This document shows positions 1 through 10,681 of a DNA stretch of 64,000 nucleotides, piece after piece (the stretch's first letter is position 1; each line of letters begins with the position of its first letter). The DNA lies in the NCBI GenBank assembly GCA_033182465.1, contig CP137321.1, positions 2,232,001 through 2,296,000 of the forward strand. Reading direction: 5' to 3'. Source of the stretch: Sanghuangporus weigelae (taxonomy: Eukaryota; Basidiomycota; Agaricomycetes; Hymenochaetales; Hymenochaetaceae). A program made the position numbers and the translations under genes. The notes under the pieces were generated by a model that was not told the origin of the DNA, made no database searches, and was given only the letters and a program-made list of their open reading frames with translations.

Positions 1-1999
1 CTGCAGACTCGTAAAATGAATGGTTACGGGATGAGAGACATTTCGATGAGTCATCGACAATTGCTTCAGGCCCTTGGCTCTAACAATCTGTGGCGAAGAC
101 TTCGGTCTGTGATACGCAGCGAGGTTCGGACGCTTGAGATTGAAGACTGGCTCCGAACGTAACTGCAAAAGACGATCACGAAGAGCATCTACATCATCGT
201 CAATAATAACAAAACTCGCGCTACTTCTTTCGGACGTTTGGCGTAGCTGTTCCTCGATGGGATTGACCTCGATAGGAGCCGGTGAATCCGTCATGATGAC
301 TGAAGATGATGTCCGGCGTGAGATATCATCCATATTACCGGCCGTTCCCGCAGACGCTGCATCGGACGTATCCTCTTCGGAGGCAGCCATTGTCATGTGG
401 CTTACGTCGAGACCCCAAGTGGTCAAGTAACTCGTCAAATGGTGCGCAAAAGAGCCCCTTGCACTTGCATGTAGTACCACCTTCTTCCCCTTCAGAGTTT
501 CTGCAAATTGAAGAAGCTCTTCCAAACTTGGTTCTGAAGCAAGCTCAATATTTATGTTTGAGTACGGCTGACGCAAAGCTTGTTCCTCTGGAGACAATTT
601 CGGGGGTTGCGAAAGGATTTCAGCCGAGCCTGGTTCGAGTAGGACAGAAAGTTCACATGAACGTCCCGGCGCAAACATTCGTGGCTCTAAATCCTCTTTG
701 ACTGTTCCTCCGATCCGTTGAATTAATCGGCGGAACAGAACCGTATCAAGACGCGGCTTTGCCCGGAACAACGAAGACCCTGCAGTAATACGCGGATTGT
801 TCTCCATAGTGTATGCAGCATCTGTTGAAGCGAACTTATGACCCACGTCAAAAGTACAACGCAGAGGACCATCGTCATCTCGCCCTGAAGATGCTCGCGA
901 CAAAGAGCGACTTTCGCCGTTCGAGGAATGGATCCTTGAAACCGATTCTCTTGCTTCTATTGAAATGGCTAGACCAACTTCCAGCGTATCCCCGAATTGA
1001 GCTGTATTCAGGAATTGCTTGATGATCTAGGAGAAAATTCAATTTCACTGCGGAGGATCGATGTTTGATACTTACATGAGATAATGCATACGAAATGCCA
1101 CACTCATCACCTCGAATACTGACATGCTTCATACCCACATCTGCGTGATAAAGAACAAGTTCCACGCCAGCCTGTGCCGCGGTACCGCTGAGGGAATCTC
1201 CAACACTCTGCAACAATTCACCTATATCAAAATCATTTTGCACAGAAGAGCTCGCTGAAGACGTTTCTTGTTCTGTCGAGAGACTTGGTAGAGTCCTGAG
1301 GTCATCTGCAAGCGTTGCCATATTGGCAGACATGTAATTGAGATTCTTCATGGCCGTTAGCATTGCAGAGATAGATGGACTTGGGACAGAAAGCGAGCAG
1401 GCAGAGAATTGTTCCTTTGCAGGATCAAGGAGGTGAGGAGGTGATACCTGCAGCAGGGTCTGGATGACCATTTCCACTGAATCAGCAAGCTCGACGGAAA
1501 GCTCCTGCAATCTGGCATTCGGCGAATCTGCCAGAGCGAGGGGCGATGGTGGCACGAAATATGCATACCGCACGGGATTTACTAAGGGAGTGCGATGCGG
1601 ATTTCTCAGATGCCCAAGCTGTGAAGGGAGAGGCATCGAGAAAGCACGCGAAAGTCGCGGAGGGGAGGGAGACGGCACCGACGTCGGGTTTGAGTTTGGC
1701 GTCTCGTTTGTTGGCGTGTGGTCGGCAGAATCCTTCCCTTCAGTCATAGGAGGTGAATTGTGTGACTCCTGAGACTCGACTTCAGACATCTCGGGTTCTG
1801 ACGCCTCCATTTCAGCGGGCGGGGTATAAACATTCCCGGGCAAGACAGGCGTGATTATTGGACTGTCAGGAAACGCGAATCCAAACTTTTCGGATGGTGG
1901 TAAATCGACGATAGGCGTCTCCAAGCCTTCATCTCCATCTTCCCCTTCTGCGGCTGAAACTGTTGGAACACGAACAGCGGGCAGGATATTGTTCTCCAT
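1..1999 (-). CDS. SSK1: Ssk1/Mcs4-type response regulator (3' end off window)
   Basis: Model: complement(join(<1..1026,1076..1999)); one 49 bp GT-AG intron; 650 codons visible, frame open to the window edge. Seen: a Ser/Pro/Glu-rich N-terminal third, then a conserved block with GDECGISYALSH continuing across the intron into IIKQFLNTAQFG, and later a block ending VTIHFTSLQ at the edge. From memory of the family, this order (disordered N-terminus, degenerate kinase-like fold, then a region leading to a C-terminal receiver) matches fungal Ssk1/Mcs4 proteins, which take phosphate from Ypd1 and signal to the Hog1 MAPK kinase kinase. The receiver domain with its phospho-Asp should lie beyond base 1 and cannot be checked here. 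The ATG at 1999 begins MENNILPAV and is the first in frame. Divergent from the transporter at 2342, with 342 bp between start codons. Confidence 0.75.
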
Positions 2000-2341
2000 G
2001 CTGCAAGACAGACAAATTGCAAACGCCGGCAGTTGGGCCGGGGAGAAGGAAACACAGCTTCCCTAAATGCGGCGATAAGAGAGGAAAGCAAGCATTTGTC
2101 AACGCCGTCAAAGCACAACAGACGGAGACGGGCAAAACCACGGTACAACGGACGGCTACGGTGAGAGGAAGAAAAGATGGACTCTCTAGTCTCCTCTAGG
2201 ATCTTTGAATGCTGAGACGAAGAGGAAGGCAGCAGACACGTGAGACCTAAAATGGCACGTGCTCAGCACCATAAGTACGCGCCTCGTGGCAGTGCCCTTT
2301 TAATGTTGTGCACTCTCGATATGTGAATACTGAAAGCAGTC

Positions 2342-3960
2342 ATGTTTGCTGCAATTAGCGCCCCATTTATCAACTGGGATGCACTTCCAGAGCTTTTGGC
2401 CACACTCAGTTTGATTTTCGGTGGCTGTTGCAGGTGCGTTTCATTTGTAAGGTTGTCGATAAAGCTTCTCATCACAAGTACTGCCTCAGTAATGCCCTAA
2501 CTCTAGAGATCATCACCTCTCAATATGCACCAACCGGTACTCTCCTAACATTTGCGCAGTTCTTGGCTGTGGCGGTCGTTGGACTTCGCAAGCAGCTCTT
2601 CGTCCTCCCGTACCGCATTTCGCGACAGGAAGGCGTACAACGTGTTGCCAAAATGATTGTTTGCGCGAAAGCCAACTTCACTTCTGTTTATGGCCCAGAT
2701 GAACCGATATCGGAAGAATTCGTCCAAGAACTTTCTTCCGCAGTAGAAGGCTCTATCACTGAAACCATAGAGCAAGACCATGCATATGAAAATAGAGCGG
2801 CTACATTCATTGCGGCCGGAAAACATTTCAATATTGTGCGCGATTCTTGCGAAAAAGGAGATGAATCTTCCTGTTTTAACATTCTCTTGCAAACGGAACC
2901 GGTACTTTGCTACGGACTAGACGCAGTTATAGACATCTCTACTCCCGAATATCCAGCATTTCTTTATCCCCGCTCATTCGGACATTTCTTCAATCCTTTA
3001 CGCTACCGTCTAAGACGTAGGAAGATCCCGATCTCACGATACGTCGTTCAGGTGCTTCTCTTCCTCCTGATCAGTCTCCTCAACAATGCTGCCTTCGCAT
3101 ACCATGTTCCGATGGCAGTTCACATAATTTTCAGAAGTGGCGGCCTCGTGGTAAACATGCTTTTGGGATGGGCGTTCGAGAAACGGAGGTAATGTACCTT
3201 CATGCTCAAATGTTTCCGTACTCTGTTGATCCGAGCTGATCCTTCATCTAGGTATTCTCGTCTGCAAGCTGGGGCAGTTGTTCTCGTCACCCTCGGCGTG
3301 ATCCTCACAGCCCTCTCTTCGACACAAGCTAAGAGCCTATCGAGTACCAGGCCATTTACCAACGGCAACGACTATTCTAGTTCGGTCGTAGCATCAACTT
3401 CCTACGGGAAGTATGCTGTCGGGATCTTGATTCTGACGCTCGCGTTAGTGCTTTCCGGCGCATTGGGAATCGCTCAGGACCGGACACTTGAGCGTTACGG
3501 GCGCGGAAACTGGGAGGAAGCAATGTTCTATTTACATGCGCTCGCACTACCACTTTTCGGCTTCACATGGCCCGGACTGGTTGCACAATTGCGCGCGGTT
3601 CACAACGGACCACAGCTTTTACTATTCGGAGGTACGACATCTAACACGCCGTCTCCTCTTCCGTATCTTCAAATCCGTTCGCCGAGTCTCTGGATACCTT
3701 CATTTTACATCCCACTTGTCTTGAACGTGTTCACTCAGCTCATCTGTGTGGCTGGCGTTAATCGCCTTACTTCGCGCGTAAATAGCCTCACCGTGTCATT
3801 GGTGCTTGTTGTGCGAAAGGCTGTATCGCTCGGTATTAGCGTGCTCCTGCTCGGTAGCTCCCGAGGTAACACGTATCTTTGGACCGGGGCCGCGGCCGTG
3901 CTTATTGGTACAGTCATTTATACCCTGAGCAGTAAACCAAAGCGATTGAAGGACGAATAG
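2342..3960 (+). CDS. YEA4: UAA-family nucleotide-sugar transporter (Yea4/SLC35B4-like)
   Basis: Model: join(2342..2433,2490..3188,3252..3960), 499 aa. Family role: import of UDP-GlcNAc or related nucleotide sugars into ER/Golgi for chitin and glycan synthesis. Seen: an N-terminal segment LSLIFGGCCSNALTLE, the signature SLLNNAAFAYHVPM followed by HIIFRSGG, further hydrophobic helices, and a C-terminal run of Lys/Arg (KPKRLKDE) like the dilysine-type tails of ER/Golgi transporters. Intron 1 was placed because it joins GGCC to SNAL in frame. Odd: about 100 residues rich in acidic and polar amino acids sit between LRKQLF and RRRKIPISRY, where relatives have only a short cytosolic loop; this stretch is one open frame, so an unrecognised intron is possible. 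The family is certain enough; the substrate is inferred. Confidence 0.85.
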
Positions 3961-4397
3961 CTTGCGCCTCGTGCATTAGCAATACGGACCTCGAGGCAAT
4001 CGCATTTCTAGGGTTTTGTCTCCCAGCTTCCAAGTTGAATGTAGTGTAATCACACGTAAATATGTGCTTTTGGACTTGAAGCTTGCTCAAGTCCAAATAA
4101 CTTGTTTGCTTTCTAATGATACATAGCAATACATAGAAGCAAAGTGACACATCAAGTATCAATACAACAATTCCATCTACGCACCGTTCGACGGAAGCAG
4201 AGCGATAGATACTAGACAACTGGATAGCCTGATCCAGACGCACGCAAAACGGATCGAAGAGGACCATGCAAACACGTAGGATGCGATGCGATACAACATT
4301 AATGATACAAGCATGTCCGGCAGCGTTAAGTCATTAATGTCGTAAGTATCGCGAGAGTGAGGATCGAGGTAACCACGCTTCCCAGAAGCAAGAGATC

Positions 4398-5648
4398 TTA
4401 GTGGTGTTTGAGGAGGCTGCGCATGACACGGCTGACACGGTGTGGGCGGATGTCAGGAAGGTCGGGTGACGGACCGTAATAGGAATCCGCATCCGTAGGG
4501 AGAGAGCGAAGTGAGATGGTCCTGGTAACCGCGAAAGAGGTGAGAACCGACTCTGAGGCCTGAGCCGGATCTGCGCTTTCGGTCGTGACTTTACGGCATG
4601 GCTTGCGCTTGCGAGTCGTGGTAGTTGTGCTTTCTGGTGCAGCAGAGGTGGGAGAAGGGGCATCTGCAGGGCTAGTTGCCGCATTCACAGCTCCACGAGT
4701 ACGAGTCGGACCAGCATTTGAAGGTCTGGTTGATTCAGGTGCACTGGACCTCGATGAACCGGAGTTGGAGGCTGAGGTACCACCAGACGAAGAATCGCTT
4801 CCACCATTGCCAGACAGTGTCGCGATCTGAGGACCAGGGAAATCATAATCGTCGTTATCGAAGGCGTTCACGAGAATGCCTGGGTCGTTGTCACTGTACG
4901 CTCCAGGGAAAGAGACCAGCTCGTTTGAGCTCGGAGTGGCAGTACCATCACCAACAACATTGATTTGAGAGCATGACGGATAGAACTCGGCGCCACCTGA
5001 CGACTGCGCAAGGTGCAGTCCGATAATCTCGTGTCGTACGAGGTATTGTCCGGAAGCGAGATTGTTTGGTAGTTTAGTCGAGTATGATTGACCGTTCACT
5101 AATCGCAATTAGAACTTGTTTCGAGGAAACAAGATTTGGGAAAAGGTGCTCACTGATATCTTGCTGGAACCATTCGGAGCTACCGCTCTTCTTTCCTGTT
5201 TGATCAATTTTGAACCACTGCGCATCAATGGCATCGAACTGATCACAGGTGGTATCTCCGCAAGACGCGAGGTAAGTCAAAATCGGGCCAGTATTATGCG
5301 GCCACTGTATGGAGAAGTACAGAGATAAAAAAATGAGCAAAGGCATAATCCGAGCATAGAAAAAGAACACACGTCTCCCCAGTCAAATTTGAGCGTGCTA
5401 CCAGGTCTCGCATCAGCGATGACTGCAGCGGGCTCTGCGCTCGGTCCACAGTTCATCGCTTTGTTGTCAGCTCCTTTAACCGGGTCGATAGTACTGATGG
5501 TACGGATCGGGCTCTCGACGTTGTTACTGTTTGGGGCGTTTCCCTCATATCTCTGGCCGTCGATTGAGATAGCATGAACATAACCATGTGCAGCGGCGAA
5601 GGGTAACGTGGAAAGCAGCGGAAAAGCAAGAATAATCGAACGCATCAT
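4398..5648 (-). CDS. AA9 lytic polysaccharide monooxygenase
   Basis: Model: complement(join(4398..5098,5154..5304,5373..5648)), 375 aa. Copper enzyme of the AA9 (former GH61) family that oxidatively cleaves cellulose or related glucans outside the cell. Seen: signal peptide ending FAAA, cut before HGYVHAI so that the mature protein begins with the copper-binding histidine; second copper histidine in WPHNTGPI; conserved RHEIIGLH; and the axial tyrosine motif AEFYPSCSQI. After about 250 residues a Ser/Thr/Gly-rich linker leads not to a CBM1 but to a basic tail (RKRKPCRK) ending RSLLKHH. Exon joins restore FDWG-DWPHNTG and QQDI-MNGQS, both family motifs. The start could be the first or second of two Met codons. 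A TATA-like box lies about 190 bp upstream. Confidence 0.93.
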
Positions 5649-5834
5649 AGTGCTTGAATATCTGCGTGGAGGTATAACGAATGAACGGTAGCGAGCGTAA
5701 AGCGTTCAGGACTTTGATACTATCGAGACAATGAAAGTGTGTGGCTCGCTCGTCAAGAGCTCTGGAAACCGCAACAAAGGCGAAAGGGAAATAAAGAGCG
5801 GGAGGGGGGAGGACGGGACTTTCTTTCGGGTGAG

Positions 5835-5842
5835 CCTTTATA
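5835..5842 (-). promoter_or_regulatory. TATA-like box of the AA9 gene
   Basis: The minus strand reads TATAAAGG about 190 bp upstream of the AA9 start codon. The position is reasonable for a fungal core promoter with a 5' leader of 100-150 bases; the assignment rests on sequence and position only. Confidence 0.4.
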
Positions 5843-6396
5843 TTGTCCTTGGACCACGGGGAATCATGGCCGCCCTTGATGATCAAGCCGCAAGCCTCCA
5901 CAAGAAGAACAATAGACTTTAGCGTTGTTGTGCTATCAAAGTGCAATCAACAAAGGCAGACAAAGGCCTCCTCCGAGACGAGAATCTGTTTGACGACCTT
6001 TGACGACGACCCGGGTCCGAAGGGATCCCAGCAAAAATTGAAATCACCATTCTATTGTGCAAGAACCACGCATCGTTTCGTAACGTTGATATGGAGGATT
6101 TGTTTACTCAAAGCTAGAGTCTTCAGGTGAAAAATTTCCGGTTCCAGGGGCAACGAACATATCAACTAGCCATATTTGACCGAACTTTAGAAGCATTTGG
6201 GAAGATCTCCGAATCAGTTGATCAAGCCAAGAACAGACAAATGTGCGCAAATAGAAGGCACAAAGAAACGCCGCCCACAATGACCGGCCCTTAACTACGG
6301 AGCTTGCTCTCCTGTGCACAAACCGAAACGCATGCCTTAGCACATAACATAAGAAATAACAGAACACACGTAGACATTACACATCATAGGCAAAAA

Positions 6397-9300
6397 CTAC
6401 GCTTCCTGACCCGTAGAAACATTCCATACACGTTTCAGTGCCTGCGCCGCATCGTCTCTCGAGTCTTCGTTTTTTTCGAATGCCACAGTCCCCAGAGTCG
6501 TCGAGTGCGCGCGCAGGTAAGGTGCATACTAAGGGGGGAAAACCCGTCACAATGATCATCACAGGTGAGGAATTTGAAATAACTCACCAATCGACAGAAA
6601 TTTCGGAACCAGCCCCAAGTCTCCCATATGTTCCATTCCGTGTTCGTCCAAGTTGCACGATTATTCCAAGACGTTTCGGACAGGACGGCACTAGTATTAG
6701 ATAACGCATTTACGAATTCGTTCAATGTCTTCGATAGGACACCGCGTTGCTCGCTTGACAGAGTGGAATACGCTTTGAGTGCAGTCCTAAGAGCGGGTGA
6801 ATCCTCTGTCGGTTTCTCTTCTAAGGCTAGAGCTAGTTTAGCACGGTACTACGATGTCAGGGATTGCACAGAATGGCTTGCCTTCAGCATCGACCTCCAT
6901 ATTCCCGCCAGCCTTTTCACGGGCTCGGCTATCGTCTTCTTCTTTCCTCAGCCCGGCAACTTTCTTCTTCGCAATCATCACTCGCCCGTTCGCCTTGTCA
7001 AGTGCGCCCTCAATAATTTCCCAACGGAACGCATTTACGCGTATTACGTCCTTATCTTCTCCTTGGGCATGAGGTGTAAAAACCCATGCAATAACATCCG
7101 ACGGTTCGACAATCTGATATTGCATGAGCTTGTCAAACACGATGCGCACCATTTGTCGATTGCGCTTCCAAAACTCGGCAACAGCATGCAGGATATCTGC
7201 CTTCGCTTCTGCGCCGCCAGCAAGTGCACGCAAGACAATGAGATACCGCTCGATAGCGTTAAGGAAATGTGAGAAGGATCGCGCCCCGATATGCAGCAAA
7301 CTTTGGACTGCTATCGAACGAACTACGGAATCAACGTGCACGGCTCCCTCAGATGCGTCCGATATGTTATTCTTGAGTGTCTCAAGGAATGAGTTAACAT
7401 CCTCTGCTTTAGCTCGACCACGGAGAAGATTCAGCAGCTGTTCTGCAGAATCATGGTACGGATTCCCTAGAGACGGATGAGATCAATAAGTCGCTTTGAA
7501 TATGGACAGTCAGCTCACTAGGGTCGTCGTAAGCGAATTCAGGCCCAGGAGCTTCTTCCGGCAGCGCATCCGCATCCGGAGCCCAGTACGGCTCCGGCAA
7601 CGTCTTTTGAATGCGATCAAAATATGCCAATCGAATTTCAAGTTCAATCGCTCGGCGAATGAAATTGCGTTTTGGATGATTGTTTGTCAATTGCAAATCA
7701 GGGATCCTGAAACTCGTCAGCACAGGATCACAGATGTCCAATATGGTACTTACCATTCCTTCCACACCCATAGAAACCCGAAGTTAGACATGTGGGTTGC
7801 AAACCACTCTGTGAATCTATGAGCCGCTTCGACATCAAGGCCATCACTAAGGTAGCCATAGAGTTTTCGGATGGATTTCCCCACAGCTGGCCCTGTAGTC
7901 GAGGGTTGCAATTTGCATAGTTCCGAAATCAATGCGATATAATATACCGGTCGATGTAATGGTCTTGGAAGAACCAACATCTTTGCAAGAATTGTCTGAA
8001 GACTGAGTCAATATCTTTCCTGGACAGCATCAAACAATGTGTTTCAATTACTCACCTCCATGATGCAGCTTTCTAATTCCCAAGCTGGGCCACTTGCCGA
8101 ACCGTTCTTGGTCTCGGTGGGCACTCCAGGCCTAGCCTTGAATGTGCCCCGAGGCAACCATTTGGGAATTTCTAGAAGAAATCTAGCACATTCCTTCCTG
8201 TTGACTTCAAAGATGTCGATCACATCCGATAGAAGAACATTGACTGCATAACCAAGATCAGATGATGGATCAGCTGTTACCTGGTTAACCCCATGAGAAA
8301 GAATACTGTTCATCAATAGCTGGATGGACTAACCGCATTGTCGAATAAGCGAATGCGGTATTCAGGCCATTCTTCATTTTTTGGGACCGTAAGATTCTCG
8401 GCCGCTTCTCCTGATAGACTTTCCAGCTCGATAGCTTCAGGAGGTACTAGAACTGATGGTAAGTCAAAGTATGGAGAGGGGTCATCCGATTTGGCTGAGT
8501 ATGGGGTAAGGAAAATCGAATTTGATTCGGAGAAGTCGCGGTCGTTGAAGGTTTTCAGAACCGCAATGGCATTATCAAGGACCTGGAACAAGACCGTAAG
8601 GAAAGGAAGGCTCTAAAGATGGAGTGAGATTACCTCTGATGCTCCCTCAAATGCATCCGATTCCGAATGTAATCTAACCAAAGGACTGGCGAGCAACTTG
8701 CTTCCCGAAGACATCTCCGCATAGGTTTGTATGGCAGAGATGATCGCTGACACCCCGGCTGAAGAGCGGCTCTTTAGTTCCGGCCCAGCCTGCGGAATCT
8801 CCGTTATCAAACATCACGCAGCAACATGAGAAAGTTATCCACCCTCATGAGGCCTTCAGCTGCACAAAGTGCTGCATTTTTAGCGCGGCTGTGAGAAACA
8901 CCAAATTCTTCCAAGACAGCCGTAAAAGACTGCAGAAGGGAAAGTAACGATAATGCAGAGATAACTTGCGCAGAGGCTAAATGCGCGAAGAAATGTACCT
9001 AAACAAACATTAAGAAGAGCTTGGAGTTCAAGGACCAGAGTTACTCACACATAGCCGAACCTCCCTCCATGCCAACTTGTCTAAGTATCCTTGGAATCCC
9101 TTCCAGAAGTCATCCAGAACCAGTTTTCCGAGCATCGTATCCGCGTTACCATCAGCACTATCATCCAAGGCTCGAAGTAGGGCGGCGTAGTACGGGATTT
9201 TGTACGGCTCCTCCGTTACTCTAGAGCGTGTGGCTCAGACAGATTGCAAAATAAGAAGAGATAAATACATACCCTATTCGAAAGCCTTCTGAAATGGCTT

Positions 9301-9635
9301 GTACGCTAGGAGAGACCGAGTGTTGCTCTCGTAGCTCCTTGGCGACTCTGGGGATCTCTTGTGCAGGATCCTGACGAACAGAAAAGAGAAAACTCAGAAT
9401 CAAATGTTCTTCAACGTTTCACCATTCCAGAACTCACCACCTCACCAAAACGAATGATAGTTGACTTCAATCGCTGCTCAGGCAGCTCATAGGCTTCACG
9501 TCCCAGACGGTCGTCATAGTCATCTAGAGACAAATACCATGTTCACATCTCTTTCTTGTCTTTTTATCCGCGAGTTTCGCTCAGAATCTTACCTCTATTC
9601 CTGCGCCGCCCGCCACCATGTCTGTTCCAGCTCAT
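6397..9635 (-). CDS. CBP80: Nuclear cap-binding protein large subunit (CBP80/NCBP1)
   Basis: Model: complement(join(6397..6528,6588..6826,6870..7466,7519..7706,7754..7995,8056..8280,8334..8582,8634..8789,8843..8998,9049..9220,9273..9370,9438..9523,9593..9635)), 860 aa, 13 exons. With CBP20 it binds the m7G cap of nascent transcripts and links splicing, export and decay. Seen: an Arg-rich N-terminus (MSWNRHGGGRRRNRD), then RLKSTIIRFGEVDPA opening the first MIF4G-like repeat; ILHAVAEFWKRNRQMV and VFDKLMQYQIVEP of the third repeat; C-terminus ending KRVWNVSTGQEA. Length is close to yeast Sto1 (861) and a little above human (790). Odd: the intron near 6827-6869 is only 43 bp (37 bp with the alternative acceptor) and both choices keep the frame. 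Shares a 278 bp divergent promoter with the IF-3-like gene. Confidence 0.92.
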
Positions 9636-9913
9636 GGGATGAACTTATGACTGTAAGTAATGCAAGGATGAGATTCAACCTTGGTGGTGGGTGGTCAATG
9701 CTAAAACGCTCACCACGGGAAAAACCGAACTTGCAGTCACGCGGTTTTAGTTTAGCAACTAGTGCCGATCATGATCGACGCTTATGTCAAAGAAAACTAA
9801 TCGAATCGCGACATAAGAAACCGGTGTCGCACTGCTTGCGACGACAAGGGTGAGTTGCTCTGTTTCGTGAATGCGACGAACTTATTCAATGGGTAGAATT
9901 TACAGACAATATT

Positions 9914-10612
9914 ATGCTTGTCCGGCAGTTAACACGTCTATTTATCGAAAGTCCGCCTAAACTTAGAGTAACACATTCAACTCAGGCCATTCGATCATTC
10001 TCCTCGTGTGCTGTACTATTCAAGTACATTAAAGGCCCACGAGATAACGGAATCAAAATACCGATGGTCCAACTCGTTGATGAGAATAACAAGCTTTGTC
10101 CACCAGAGCCGTTAGAGGACATTCTTGGCAGAGTCAAGCAACGTACCCACTATGTCGAGCTCGTACAGAAAGACCCGCCTATAGTAAAAATAGGAAGCAG
10201 GGAAGCTGAACGTGAAGCACGGAAGGCTGCAAAAACGAAGGAGAGATCTAGAGTATCAAAAATGGAGCGGAAGGAGATACAGGTGACCTGGAATGTGACG
10301 GATTCAGACTTGGACCATAAGATCAAGAAAGGTGAGCTGGATGGTCTTGCTGGCCCTGACATCTTTGCTAAGAACATTATTTTAGCTCGCGAGCAGCTCG
10401 AGCGCAACAACCTCGTTGACTTCGCTTTCGCACCCAAGGCTAAGCATCGTCCGCCTTCGGTTCAGGCTATGGAAGAGAGGATGGAGAAAGTCGTAGATGC
10501 TCTTCATAATATTGCCCGTGAAAGACAGGATCGGACGCTTGACAGAGGGGTCGGCATCGTTTTCCTTCGCTTAGACAAATCAAAAGCTGAACGGACGGAC
10601 GAAACGGATTAA
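9914..10612 (+). CDS. Mitochondrial translation initiation factor IF-3-like protein
   Basis: Single exon, 232 aa. IF-3 proteins keep mitoribosomal subunits apart and monitor start-codon pairing. Seen: a basic, Ser-rich N-terminus without acidic residues (MLVRQLTRLF, then a stretch ending FSSCAVLFKY) that looks like a mitochondrial presequence; then RDNGIKIPMVQLVDENNKL, close to the IF-3 N-domain pattern, and a C-domain helix with AREQLERNNLVDFAFAPK. The linker is Lys/Arg/Glu-rich. Fungal orthologs (Aim23 type) are very diverged, so assignment rests on the N-domain pattern plus the presequence. Its 3' end converges on the PPR gene, with only 69 bp between stop codons. Confidence 0.82.
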   Translation: MLVRQLTRLFIESPPKLRVTHSTQAIRSFSSCAVLFKYIKGPRDNGIKIPMVQLVDENNKLCPPEPLEDILGRVKQRTHYVELVQKDPPIVKIGSREAEREARKAAKTKERSRVSKMERKEIQVTWNVTDSDLDHKIKKGELDGLAGPDIFAKNIILAREQLERNNLVDFAFAPKAKHRPPSVQAMEERMEKVVDALHNIARERQDRTLDRGVGIVFLRLDKSKAERTDETD

Positions 10613-10681
10613 TTGTTTATAACTCATGCATATTATCGTACATTGCAACAATCCAGAATAATTCAGAGGCAAAAATATGGC

